This document shows, in pieces, positions 1 through 13,100 of a DNA stretch of 64,000 nucleotides; the stretch's first letter is position 1, and the number at the start of each line of letters is the position of its first letter. This DNA comes from Amoebophrya sp. A120. Lineage: Eukaryota > Sar > Dinophyceae > Syndiniales > Amoebophryaceae. The notes beneath the pieces were generated by a model, which saw nothing but the letters and a program-made list of their open reading frames with translations, did no database searches and was not told the DNA's origin. The stretch lies in NCBI GenBank assembly GCA_905178155.1, contig CAJINV010000005.1, positions 3,292,833 to 3,356,832 on the forward strand. The letters are read 5' to 3'. The position numbers and the translations under genes were made by a program.

Positions 1-194
1 TGCAAGAATAGCAACAGGAAAAGGCCGGATCTTGCAACTCTTGCATTACAAATTCGGCACAGATTCCCTTTCCCATGCTCTTTAGCGCTTCCAAAATTTG
101 TCATGCGAGGCAGCTTCACTGTGTGGACGTTGGTGCTCATTTTGCATGACAAATCATGTAACAGTATGAGAATGTAACAGTTGAGAACGCCATA
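1..194 (+). mobile_element. Introner element, family F, right part only
   Basis: The left end lies outside the window. The right terminus carries GTAACAGTTGAG followed by CCATA and then G, matching the right ends of the F elements at 7265 and 23841. Internal TTGTCATGC and GCATGACAAA motifs are shared with the other introners. It precedes the first visible exon of the ARM-like gene. Confidence 0.7.
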
Positions 195-195
195 G

Positions 196-3100
196 CGCAC
201 TGCAGCTCCAAGCCACGGTGGACAGCCGCGTGAAGCTCACGCTCGCTTTGGGCTACTGCCTCCTCTACGCGCCGTCAAGGCGACGCTTGCTAGACCACGC
301 GGGCCCGTTCGCACTCATGCCGCTGGCGCGGGATCTGCAGAAATTCTCGGAGCATTTGGCCACCGTGAACCAGAACACCGCTTTGGAGCAGATGGCTGGT
401 ACTAAGAGTTTTAGAATTTACTGACATCTGCTCAACACATTGATTGTCGTGAAGATGGATAACTTTGAAGATCAAGAAGATGTACTAGTCGTGATTCGCA
501 TTCGGAATGAAAAAATAAGTACGGATCTTGTAGTATTCGTGAGTGGAATTTCTGTGAAAAGCGCCGTCACCTACTCCAATCAAAAACCTAAACCCCACTT
601 CTTTCAGGCACTACGGAGGTGCTTCTGTCCCTTCTCGAGACCATCCGGCGGTGTGCGGAGAGCATCGCCTGCCCCGACCTGGAGCAGCACCCTTCCCGAG
701 ACCCCTTCTTTGACGAACAGCACGACGGCAGCCGCTTGTCTTTCGTGATCACCGACCGGGAGGAATTGCTCGGGCTCTCCGACCTGCGTCACCAGCTGAT
801 CGAGGGTTGTCTGGACCTCATGTCCCAGCGAAAGAAACTCCAGGACCGCTTAACCCAATACCGCCAAACGGTCCTCACGCCGCAGACCCCGGCCCCGCAA
901 ATCCAGCTCCTCGGCGGAGTTACGAGTAACGGGCAAAAGTTGCCGAGGGAAACGGTGAGCGCGATCGCGAGTCTGCTGGCTTTGTCGACCGACGTCCCGC
1001 CGAATCTGTACGTCAAAAGCCTGCAGTCCGCGTTGGAGTGGCTGGTGGAAGGCACAAAGGAAGATGGTAGTATTGTTCCACCAGGTAGTAGTACAACCAC
1101 TTCTAGAGGTGGAACTGGAACTGTCACAAGTCCAAGCAGTGCAGCTGCGAAAGTAAAAAATGCGTCAAAAACTACGACGCCGAAAATGATGGAGGATGAA
1201 ATGACGGACGCAGTGTGGGAAAAAGTCACTACCGTCGGCGAGCTCGTCCGGGTTCTGACGCTGCAGGGCCAATCCTGGCTGTCTGTCCGTGCGATTTCCA
1301 AAGCGATCGTCGAGGCTTTGCTGCCGTTCGCAGAGCGACTGCTCTACCGCTGGGTGATGACGCATTTGCTGCGGGTGGTGTGCGAGAACAGCCCGATTTT
1401 GGATCCAATCGGGATTCCGGACGAAGACACCGCCGAGGACAAGGCGGAGCAGCTGCTCGGCCGAGCAGGCGACTCCACGCAGAGTGGCGGGTATGAGGCC
1501 GTGGCGGCGAACGCGGTTGATTTATTTCTTGGAGATGAAGATGACAGAGGGCGACGAGAAAGTCAGAATGATAATCTCCTCCAAGGAGAAAGCGAGGAGG
1601 AGGACGGCTTGGATCTAGGCGCGGGAGCGACGAGAACAACCGCAACGGTCGCTACTTCGTCCGTCGCAATGACTACAACCGGAGGTCATGCGGCGTCGAC
1701 GAATCTTCAGACGCGGAGCCGGGACGTGAGTCCGACTTTTTCTTCGGTACAAACACCCCAAACGCAAGCGAACAATTTCGGTACAGATTTCGCAGCCCTC
1801 GATGAGCCGGACCTTCTTGGTGAGCTTGCAACTACCGCCTCGCCGAATTCGAGACGGGACGTGCGCGACGCAATCAAAGACAGGTTCGCGGCCGTGGAAC
1901 ATCAAGCACAAGAACGAGGACCACGACCCACGAGTCGTACGCCCGATAATCATATGGGGACGAACAGTCCCGCGGGCTCCTCCGTGGACAGCTTCGAGCA
2001 GCAGAAACCGCACAGGAGTCCTGCGGAAAACTTTGGCGATTGGTGCGAGGTGTTGGCCATGATCTACCCGAGGCTGGGGGACAGCGACCCTTCCGTGCAG
2101 GAGGTCGCGAAAAATGCCTTTCAGCACCTGTTCCGACGGCATCCCGAGACCGCGGAGGTGATGGCCGCGGAAGAACAAAAGGCCGCCAGTGCAGGCTCCA
2201 GACCGCAGAGCCCCAGGGGGGTGGGGGCGGAGCCACGAGCGGGTTTTATCACTGGCGGTTTGAAGACATCAGCCTCAGCGGGAACAACAGCAGCTGTGCC
2301 TCCAACGGGCGGTGGGAGCCATCAAGCCGGTCGGGCTTCCGGTGGCCGACCTCCGTTGAGGCCGAAGTTGATTCCAGCTGTGGTTCCTGCGTCTGGTCTA
2401 TTTCCTCTCACCGGGTCATCAGCGGCGAGCAGTAGCACAGCAAAGGATCCGTACAAGAAAACCAAGCCATCTGGTGCCGCCACGACCCCAAGGCGAGGAG
2501 GCCGCAATGATGATCCCTCTCAACAACTCTATCATCCCCCCCAGCAGGAGGTGTTCTACTTGACAAGCCAGCCGCCAAGTCCGAAAATCTCGAGTCCCTG
2601 GCAGGAGGTCGCGCGGACGCTGGCGCGGTGTGGGATCCTGGCAACGCCACTACTGCAGCACCTGGTGTTGGGCATGCACGACGTGGATGACCGCGCGGCG
2701 GAGTCCAGCATGGACGGGTTGTTGACGCTTCTGAGCTTCGTCTTCGAAACTTCCGCGACCACGCGAGTGTCCAGGGTGCTGACGCAAAATGATTCAGAAG
2801 ACCAGAGTCGCAAGTTCAACGCGCAATCGGCGGATAAGCCTCTCATAAACAAGACAACTCCAGGTGTACACCGACCAGCAAGACTCTCGTCCACTCGCGC
2901 GGAACTTCTGATCCAAGCGTTACTGCAGCACGCGGACGGGATTTTGCACCGACCGACGGTGAGGAAGAAAGTGTTCGATGTGTTGCTCCTCCTGGCCTTG
3001 AACCACTTCCGGATTTTCGCCCGGTCCTTCGTGCAGAAGTGGTCTGACGTGCGACACGAACTGATTAAGGAGATCCTCACCAAGGACGCGACTTTGACGG

Positions 3101-6015
3101 ATATGCTCCTCCGCTACCTGGCCGCGCGGTTGCGGGGCGAGGGCGGAGACAGCGAGTCGAGCAGTCTGGTCCTGGGGCACTTAGCTTCCGTCCCGGATTC
3201 ACAAGTCGCGGCGCTCTGCGACCGACATTTCATCCAGCTGTATGCGAGTTGTCTGGTGCAGTTGTCAAATTTCACGGACGTAGTGCTAGCAACCACTGCG
3301 ACCACCGGGAAAATGGCCTACAGTAGTACAATTTCTACCGCGTCCTTTGGAGGCGCCGGGGGTTCTGGCGGTGGTGTCAGTAGCCCGACCGCGTCGACAC
3401 GGAGTTCATTGGTCCTCAACGGTAGACTGCCGTCGGAAGAGCAGGGCTTGCTTGCAAGTGCGACGAGGGAAATAAATGATGGTGGCTCGCCGTCTTCACC
3501 TGCGAGCAAAAACCAACCGCAGAATCCAGGAACGACCAGGAACAACAAAAAGCACCGAACCAGGAGTACGAGCGATAATTTCAGTTTCCAGGAGCCAATG
3601 CTTTTTTCCGGCTCTTCGCAGAACAGCGGACTGGACTTGATAACTCCCGGGGTCGAACAGTTGCACGAGGTGGCGCGGAAACAGAACGAGCTGCTCTGGG
3701 CGCTGCAGAAAGTTTTAGAGGCAAGTGGAAATCCGTCTATGGCGTTTGCGATGGAAAGGCACTTCGGGCTTGTCGACAGAGCTGGAGCGCAAGAACAGCA
3801 AAACAACTTTGGAGGTGGTGGTCCTGCTCAAACGAATAAAAAAACATCTTATTCGACTTCGACTTCGCAGGAGCTCCTGCTACCGGACGACATGGTTGTG
3901 GAATCGTTGGTGGCTTTGTTCACCCAGTTTCACCCGAAAAAGATCCTGCAAATGGCCGACTTTTTCCGGACGGGCGTGAACGCAGAATCTCTGCACCGGC
4001 AGGGAATTGCGTTGGGAATTCTGGCACAGATGATTGCGTGCATCGACGTGCAGCAAGGTTCAGATCATGAAACACGGCATCAACCGTCGAATTATAGTAC
4101 ACAAGAGCAAGAAGCGGTGGATGCCAAAAATTTTCATTCCGGCGAGGGGCAGCTGTTGCTGGACTGTATTCGCAATTTCGTTCCCTTCGCGAAAACCAGT
4201 TTGGAGGAGAGCAACCGGAAGAAGCTACAGCAACATCGCGAGGTTCTTCTAGACAACGCGTTCCTGCAGCGACGATCGGTCAGGGCGTTGTCCTATCTGT
4301 TCGTCGCACTAGCGAATCCGCACAACGTCGCGTTTTTCGCCCATTTAGACGCCGACTTGACCACCCGGACGCTCAAAATCGCGTTGGAAAAACAGGACCA
4401 GGATACCGACACGGTTGCCGAGGCAGTTGAAGCGCTATCGAAGTGCGTCCTGGCGGTGGGGAGTATGCATTGCAAATACATAGAAATCTTCTGGGTCTGG
4501 AAGGGGGCAAACTTGTCGTGATGCTCTCTGCCAGTCTTCACACAAAATAAATCTGGCGTGCATGAATAGAAAAAGCTGTGCTCACGACTTTTGGCCACGC
4601 TGCGAGCAGATCTCTCATGCAGAATAGGCATCGTCGTGAAGCTCTTGCAGAAGCAGAACCTGTGACGTTGCGCCTTGCATGCCAAACCTTCCGTGCCTTG
4701 CAAAACCGGCATCACAGACATCTGCAAGCTTCCAGACCCAGCAGACCTGTATAATTTGCATTGGATAGGAGAGTTTTCCAAGTTTGCGGCGGAACAAGAA
4801 TCGACACTGTTTCAGAGAAAAGAACATCACAATGGTGCGATGAATGGCAACGGGCATAGTGCTTTTCACGGCAGCTACATGGAAGATCACGCGAGCAACG
4901 CCCTGGACCTACTGGATCACGTGTTTGATGCAGGGAATTATATCACGAACGCAGCGACTGCTGCGGATCTCATCGACATCTTCGCGCCAGACCCACGGGC
5001 TGCCGGAACCAGCCCCTTGAAGAACGGAACTACAGGACCACGATCAGGAGGAAAAGAACTAGAGACTTCTCATCAACCTTATACCACAACCGCAGCGAAG
5101 TGGAAGAAGTTGCTGCTCGATCGCTGCTTCGAGCGGCTTGGCGGTTTGTTGGAGCGCCCCGACGCGAGAATACGGGCCCGCGCCATGGACCTGATGGGAA
5201 GTATGTCCTCCGGTTTGTTTCTGGAACAGGTGTCCGGGGGGACCTCGTCCAGCCCTTCTACGAGGAACAAAAACCAAAACGTCCGCGCAGATGAAGATGA
5301 TTATATCCTGTCTCCGAGCAAAGCCGCCAGGCTGAACACCCCTGGCGAGGCGCTGCTCCGGCGCAACAGCATTCGCTGCTGCATCCACATTGCGGACGAG
5401 AACGTCGGCACGCGGGGCGCCGCCACCGCTTGTCTCGAGAACCTCTGCCGCAAGTTCGCCGAAGGCGGAACCACGCCCGCTGCCCGCTCGGTCATGCGCG
5501 CGCCGGATTGCTTTGTGCAAATGGTTACAACTACGACTGGTGCATCAGACTACGTGGATGAAGTAGATGCACAGAATGCGCAACAAGCGGCGACAATCAC
5601 AATTATGGACGTCTCCGAGCTTGGCCGCGTGCTTCGAACGTATGTGTCGCCTTTGCTGGAAGCGGTTCTTCTCGCCGACCACGAAAGCAAAAAATCCCCG
5701 TCTGCCCAGGTGGACGCCCTGTTCAGTCCGACGAGGTCGCGAACCGTGCAGCAGACGTTGTGGCGGGAGCATTTGGAGGTTTGTGAACAGTACCTGTTGG
5801 AGGAGTACGCGGAGCAACTGCACGTTTCCGCGGGGTTCTGCGCGGTCTTCGTGCTTCGGGCCGCAAAGGTGGCCTTGCGGGGCAAAACGGAAGATCCGGT
5901 GACGGAGGCGGACTTTGAAAATCTGAGTCGAAAATTGCTGCATCTCCTGTCCACGGAAGAAACCGAGTTGCTCCCGGTATTGGCCGAACTGGCGAGATGC
6001 CAGGCGAGTGGGTGA
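196..6015 (+). CDS. Large ARM/HEAT-like alpha-helical protein, 5' partial
   Basis: I read exons 196 (or 206)-395, 608-4463 and 4768/4773-6015, stop TGA at 6013. Intron 396-607 is a plain GT-AG intron that joins a Gly codon in frame (ATGGCTG|GT ... TTTCAG|GCACTAC). The second intron is an introner element at 4464-4767. The product exceeds 1,700 residues and begins before the window. It is made of leucine-rich amphipathic helices typical of ARM/HEAT scaffolds, broken by long S/T/G/Q-rich insertions (for example residues encoded at 1500-2580 and 3290-3600). The last exon keeps two helical-repeat-like blocks near 5100-5240 and 5340-5480. I see no kinase, GTPase or membrane segment. A scaffold or microtubule/ciliary ARM protein is possible, but I do not recognise the family. 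The reading frame is certain; the function is not. Confidence 0.75.
4464..4767 (+). mobile_element. Introner element, family A, in the ARM-like gene
   Basis: Starts TATGCATTGCAAAT and ends ATTTGCATTGGATA, with inner CTGGGTCTGGAAG and its complement CTTCCAGACCCAG. The flanks share GGAG (GGGAG left, GGAGA right). Here the target sequence plus element also gives a GT (GTATGC) and an AG (GATAG), so a canonical intron 4463-4768 is possible. Both reading frames continue across it. Confidence 0.85.
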
Positions 6016-7169
6016 TATCATCGGATGTGGATGAAGGAGGAGATATGATCTACCTGCGATGATGTAGTTCACCATCGGAAAGAATCTTTGTTGACAGTGT
6101 GTATAGTAAAGTCGTTTTTCTCCTCGAAATATCGAAGAAATAAAGCTACCTCTTGGCATGGTGATGTCGGTTCAAGAAAAGTTGAAAATGGATTTCCAAG
6201 AAAAAGTTGCGATAGCTCCACGGTATGAATTGTTGTGAGGGAAGGTGGGTAGGATTCAAGACTGTGACAGACTACGGTCCGGCTCGAAGTCGCCTGTTGC
6301 CATGTGTCATATTAAACACCTCGAAGGACGACGACAAAAAAACGTAGATGGCTCAATACAGTTGCCACTTATTACAAAAAAAACTAAAATGAAAATCATG
6401 AAGAAAAAGAACTGGATTGCTTTGTTTTTTGGGAGTGTTAGATGAAAAAGTGCGCTTCCTAGTTGTGTATCTACTTTATTTACTTGAGAGTGAGAGAAAC
6501 AGAAATTTGGAGCGTGGGAACATCAAAGAATCGTCACTGCATCGGCCGCGAGAGGATCAAAACTGCGCCCTGAAGATTGGGCACTCGTCGCATAATTTCT
6601 CAACTGTGGGCTCGAGAGAGAGTGAGTACAAAGGTTCGAAGCGCTATACGAGTAGAAGCGCAAAAAACGGTTGCGATGGCGTGGTGTGTCATCCTAGGAA
6701 TTCGAGCATATGTTTTCGACGTTTGTCTCCGGGAAGAGCGAGCATCAAAAGTGGCACGTTTTATGCCTCATAGGAAGAGGGGCAGCTGCTCTCTACAATG
6801 ATAATGAATTAGGACGTCACTTACCAGTTTCGTCTACATCTAGAAGAGCTTGCAATTCAGTGGGAAAAGTCACCCACAAGCAGATGCACAAAGTGAAGCA
6901 GTTCTATTTTCAAAAAAAGTTCGGCACCAATTATCGAAAATCGATGTCGCAGTCTTCTTGCAGCTGAAGCGTAGGGGCGCCTGGAAGCTCATCTTGCGCG
7001 ATTTTTGCAGATTGTCCTTCAGACCACCGTCGTACCAGGAGCTGTTGTTTATTCCGCTGCGACAAAGAAGTCGAGGGGGACAGCAACACAATAACAAAGA
7101 AAGCAGCACCTCCTTACAGCGAGCCATTTATTGGTAAACCTAGACCCACTGTCCAGCACGACCACAAGC
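6016..7169. other. Intergenic region without a supported gene
   Basis: Several short overlapping open frames occur near 6245-7137, but none has recognisable motifs or consistent coding character. It probably holds the 3' end of the ARM-like gene and the 5' region of the cyclin gene. I see no promoter motif. Confidence 0.5.
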
Positions 7170-10100
7170 ATGACCACGCTGGAACACCAGGAGAACCTGG
7201 TGAAAACCGCCGCTGCGGCGCGTCGCCGCGGTCTCCGCGACATCTCCAACACGATCGCGTCGGATATGGAATTCTCAGGCGTTTTTACATCCTCGTTTGC
7301 TGTTACATGATTTGTCATACGAAATTCCCATCAGCATCGAACTCGATCCACACGATGATCAAGCTACTTTGCATGTTGACAAATTCTTCAGGCACTACGA
7401 TGGCATTGAAATCCTTGTTGCCAAACCTGTAATTCAGAGCGCGGAAGCTTCGTCCCTCTTCCGCTTTCGCTTTTGCTCTTGTTGCGTCCTCATGAATTTG
7501 CGTTGTACCAGCCGGCACTGTCCTAAGAACGTTTGAGCACTCCATAGTGGATGCAAACTGCCATGCTGGAGCAGCTTTAGTAGCTGGGCCTACTACTACA
7601 AAGCAGACCTCCACCGGGAAAATAAATTGTGTAGTTCCAATCAGTACTAACTTGAAGACTACAACGAGTACGACAACCATCAACCCAGCTGGTTCCACGA
7701 CGACGGTGTATGTGCCGGAGGGAGCTGTTGTGCCGCTGACCAAGCCCTTGGTCGTTCCGGGACGAGGAGCAGCTGGTGATGCTAGTCCAGTAGTGCAACA
7801 ACAACACGGGTGGTCCTCGGTGGCGGAAAGCAATAATGGCGGTGCCGGTGATGTGGGTGTGAAGACAACTACTTCTGATGTGGAAAATTATCAATCGAGT
7901 AATTCCAACATGAACATGTTCTTGGAGAATCAAAATCCGGTCGTGCACGACAACTACGTTGGAGGTCAACAGTGTCAGAATCAAAATCACCATCTGCACG
8001 ACGGTGGGCACGGTCAGGATAACGGAGTTGTCCACGTTAAGAACCAATTGCAGGCCGTTCCTGCTCCAGTTCATCATTACCTTGAACCGCAAGAACAACC
8101 CTTTGTCGAACAGCGGACGCACGAAATAAACACCGCTTCCAAAGCAAACATCTTTGCAAAAAACCAGTCGGAGCAGATGAACGAGCTCTGTCCCGAAGCG
8201 AAGTTTTTACTGGAGAAAGTGACTGCGGTGGCGCTGCAAAGGGAGCAGCAAGAAGTCGTGGAGCAACTCTACTCGCTCGACGATGAATTGGACGGCGCGG
8301 TGGGGGTAGTTTCAACAGCGGCAGATGAAGCTGTAGCTGGGGCGAAAACTACAAACTCGAAAACGAATTTTGGAAACAACAACAGCAGCAGCAGCAACCA
8401 AAACCAAGAAGGAGATGAAAATCTTTCCGACATCGCCCCACCGAGTTCCGCCAATCCGTTCGAGGGCTCGGATTGCGAAACGCACCTGACCCACACCAGC
8501 AAAATCTACTCGGAAACCGCGTACAATGAGCTGCTGATGGATCCCTACCGCTCCGATTTCATTCTACCCCGGGACAACGAGCACGTGCAGCCGGTGGACC
8601 GGTCGAATCCCTGGCATAGCGGTGAGGTCGTCGCGGCCGCGCCGGAGCATCAAGGTGGAGCCCCGCCCCGGCCTCCTCCTGCCCTAGGTGGAACAAGACG
8701 AACTACGCAGAGGGTCGTGTTGGACAACAACTACGGAGAAATAAATCAAAATGATATTACCGGTGGTCAGGAGGTCCGCGGCCAGACCCAGATGAACAAC
8801 AACGACGAAGATCTTGGTAGAGCCATTGGTCTCCCCAGAACCTCCAGGGCCGAACTGGTCGCGACACAAAGAACAACATCAAGTACAGAGAACTTGTCTT
8901 CCTCCGCTGGACGAGGACAAGCTGCTGTCAACGACCGGCACGAGGACCCCGCCGGCCGGGGACCGAAGAAGTCGTTTCTTGGAATGTACAGTAAGGAGGC
9001 TTTGGAAGAGGAGGGGGTTTCGAACCCGCAGTTCTGGGAGCTCGACAACAGTGAAGAAGACGAAGTTGCGAATTTGATGGACGTCGTGCAGATTGAACAT
9101 CAGCAGAAGATCAACATTTTTACCAACGGTGGTTGCAGGGAAGACCAGGTCAACTTTCACTTTGACACGGAATTTACACCGTCCTTGATGGGAACTACAG
9201 TTGTCACGACCGACACAACCTCCGGCGCTGCTTTCGCGATGGTGCAGAATACAACTGCAGCTCACAACTACCAAAATAACTTGCAGCACCAAGTACTAGA
9301 GCAGGACTTCGTTTTTCACCGCGAAAACTTTCACCGGCTGGAACAAAACTTCGAGAACTTAACCCGGTTCCGGAACCGAAATCATGCAGCACCTCCTGAT
9401 GCCTCGTCGAATGCTGTGCGAGGACCCAATATGCACAACAGCAGCTCGTCTGCAACTGCAGCTTCTGGTTCTGCCAGCAGCAGTTCTAGTAGCAGCATGA
9501 TCCACCAGAATGCCACAGCGAGCTACGCGGCCGCCAACTCCTTTGTGGCACAGCAGATGCAGATGCAAATAATGCAGCAGCAGAATCAACCTCAAGGATT
9601 TGGATTTCACCAAATGAACCAAATTAATCAGCACGACCACCAAGGTCCTCGTGGCTACCCGCAAGGTGTGCCGACCGCTTCTGCCACCGCAAGAACGTTC
9701 GGGTACGGCGATTCGGCTCTTTCCAGCACAGCGCGAACGGAAAGAACGGAACAGCAGCGGCTACAACAACAGACTGCCGGATTTGATTTTCATGACTTGG
9801 GTGGAACAAACAGCAACGTATTGTCTGCAAGAAACGCGGTGCAGCAACGCAATAGCCGTGGCCCGTTGGACATTCGGGACCTCGCAAGCGTCACAGCCGA
9901 CCAGCTGCAGCAACTGGTGCAACAGCGCGGAACTACATTAAACAGTAGTGCTGCCCAACATCAAAATCAAAATCATGCACCTGCGAACACTTATGTTCAG
10001 GACCACAACGGCATCGTCCAGCATGTGGCCGGCAGTTCTTTCCACCTCCCGCAGTTACCCATCCCGCCGCACGAACAGCGGTCACGTGACCCGTTCCCTA

Positions 10101-13100
10101 CGAGCGAGCTCGCCTTCCGGGGTCAAATGGTGGAACGCTTGCCACCCGTGGACGTGCGACAGTTGGGGAACTGGGATCGAGTCGCCGGCGGAGGTGGGAC
10201 GACGGGCCATGGACCACTTGGAGCACGTAGTTCCTCTGGTGGTCCTCTGCAACAGGAACAGCAGCAAGATCTCCATCTTCAAAACACGACGATGCATTTC
10301 AACTTTTTCCCTCAAAGAGGAACTGCTTCTACAACAGGAGCTGCAAGTTCATCTTGTACGGAGCATCGCTGGAAGGAGATCCACTACGCGTGCGGGGTGA
10401 ATCTGGAGGTCGTGGATTCGGTGGAGATCAACGGCAGTGGAGCTAGTTGTGAGAACAGCAAGAGCAGTGACGGGGAAAATCAAGGGATGAAAAATGGCAT
10501 TGATCTCGACGAGCTTGCCAGTAGGAGCAGTGACGAGGAAAATAATGGTAATCTGCATCACGACCGAGAAGTACAAGACCACACTGGGCGTGTTGAAAAG
10601 CCGAACACGACGACCGCGAAAGGGAAGGACAAGTCGCAGGTCGTGAATGAAACTGTGGAACGGGAACTCCAGCCCATCACGCTGAAGCGCGAGCTCCGGA
10701 AGAAGCGAGTGGACGGCACCTGGGTCGAGACCAGCTGTATTCTGACACTGCATATCAAATGTAAAAGTGTCTGGGTCTGGAAGAATCATGCTGCTTTTGC
10801 ATGACACAGAAGGTCTGGCATGGAAGCTCTAGCGTCACAGGTTTCGAGAAGCGTTCGCAATGCCGAATCCGCATGACAAGTCCCTGACTTTGGTGACAGA
10901 AAGTGGGCAACTTTTGCTGCCTATGCATGAGAGATTTTTCTGTGTTCTGAAATGCGCATGACAAGTTCCAACCTTCCAGACCCAGACATTTTTACATTTG
11001 ATAGTGCAGCTGAAAAGTTTTCTAGATGGAATTTTCGAACATAAAGAAGAAGACGAGTTTTATCCTGACGGCACTAAAGCGGATGGCGACGACGTGGTCG
11101 ACGAGCAAAACAAAAAGCACTTCTTCTCGTTTGCTGGTCCTGCGCAAGGGGAAGATGAACTACATGCACAAGGTCCACGAGACGCAGACTTTTCCGCTTT
11201 TGCGTTCCCTGCTCGTTCGCAGAGCAAAAGCTCCTGCTCCGCGAGCGAAGAGGAGGATCGCCACGAAGGAGGGGACGTCGGTCGTGCAGGCACTGCTGCG
11301 GGCTCTGTTGGTAATAAAGGAGACCACGTCCTCGTCGAGAAAAACCACGTCGCAAGAAACGGAGTTGACTCGAGTACGAAAACAGGAACAAAGGTCGTGT
11401 CCTCGTCGTGTAAAAAACCGCGGCAACTCACGACCAAAACTCACTCTACGGTGACTGCCTTAACGGATGAACAAAAGGAACAGAAACAGCCAGAGTATGA
11501 TGAAGAGCCCTGCTTCTACGTGACCACGACCGAGCTTTTCCGGACGGTACTCCACCCCCACGAAACCCGGGAAGAGGAAGATGAGAACGCGATTAATTTC
11601 ATCCGGAACGAGCTGAGCAGCCCCCGGAACTTCCCGCACAAGACCTTTCGCGGGAAGAAGTGGAACTGCATCACGACGCGGCAGCAGAAGAACCGCGAGC
11701 AGGTGGTTCCGCTGGCCTGTGAGCAGCGGAAAAAGTGGCGACAGATGCGAAGACGGCTGAAGAGCGACCTACGGCCGGACCTGTACGGACACCGGGTCGT
11801 GCACGAGTACCGCGACGGCCGGATAGAGGTGGTGCACCAGCGGACGCGGCTGCTGCCGCTGCGGGGTTTGGAGGAGATCTTTTTGAGTGGAACAAATGGA
11901 GGTTGCTGTGATAAAAGTGAAAATCAATCCGGCAAGAAGAACCTCACCGGCAGCACGCTTGCGGAGCAGATTTTGAAAACGTCAAGCAATAAAGTCGATG
12001 TGAAAAAGTTGACATCCATTCTCCTCAAGCAGCTCCCCGACCCCTTCGAGTTGTTTCTGGAGCTCTGCTATGCACTGTAAAAGCTTCCTCGTAGTCGTAA
12101 GTAAAAATTAAAATTTTTGCAAATCTTGCATGAAAGGCCACAACCCTCTCGGGTTGTGGCCTTTCCTCGGAGGTGGGGTTGGGCTTGGGGCGCCAGGCGA
12201 ATGGACGGCTTCGCAGCTACGTTGTGATCGACAAACTGAGATCGACGATAATAGTTGCGTTGCTGGTTCTGTGCCAGTCGCGGGGCATGTTCGGGCGTTC
12301 CGGGCTGTGCTTTGTGCACCCCTCGGACCCCGCACTCCCCCGGGCTCGGTAGCGCAGTCTGTTAAGCATGACAAATGAAATTAAGCTCCCATCATGCAGA
12401 TGAGCCAGAGTCAGCATGACTTTCCTGTTCAAAAAATTTGTCATGCGCTTTATACTGCGTACGGGTACGGCAGAGCTTTTGCAATGTATATCTGCAAGGT
12501 GAACGGTCTGTCCACGCCGGAGAAAAAGCAGTTAGACGACCTGGACGCCTGCACGGCTGCGAATGCGGACTCCTTTCCCGCGGTCTTGCGGTACGAGAAC
12601 GCGGTCTTGATGCAGGAAAACGACTGTTTGTTGACCAACTCGCAAAAGAAGAAATTGAAACTAGCCGCCCCGGAGGCGTTGTGGCAAAATGCGGTGGGAG
12701 TGTTGGTGGGGCAAATGCAGGCGTGTTGCACTAGTAGTGCGAGTGCGGTGCGTACTGATCGTACTTCTTCTACGATGCGCGGAGGTTTGAAGCAGAAGCT
12801 ACAAGGCCCACCGGGCGGTGGACCAGCGGTGGAGGGCGTGCTGCAACAAGGAGCAGGGAGCGAGAGGAGCCACTCCTCGGTACAGTGTCCTCGTAGTTCT
12901 TTACGAGAACCCTCCGAAGTAGGACGCATCAATACGAAGACCAGTCCGCACTTCGGCCTCGCCCCCGAGAAGACTTGTGGTAATGAACAAAGTGGTCTTC
13001 ATGTTGGAGATAATTTGGCTTCTAGTGCTGGTGGTGGTACCGAGGCTGCAGCTTCGGGCTCAGCATCAGCTGCACACGATAGTACTACCGTGGTCTCACC

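Noticed and set aside
604-4781. Numerous minus-strand frames over the ARM-like gene
   Set aside because: GC-rich coding DNA produces shadow frames; the + strand frame alone carries helical-repeat character and continues across the introns.
12342-12366. tRNA-like A-box (GGTAGCGCAGTCTGTTAAGC)
   Set aside because: No anticodon arm, B-box or acceptor pairing follows; it sits in the core of an introner. A tRNA-derived fragment is possible but not supportable.
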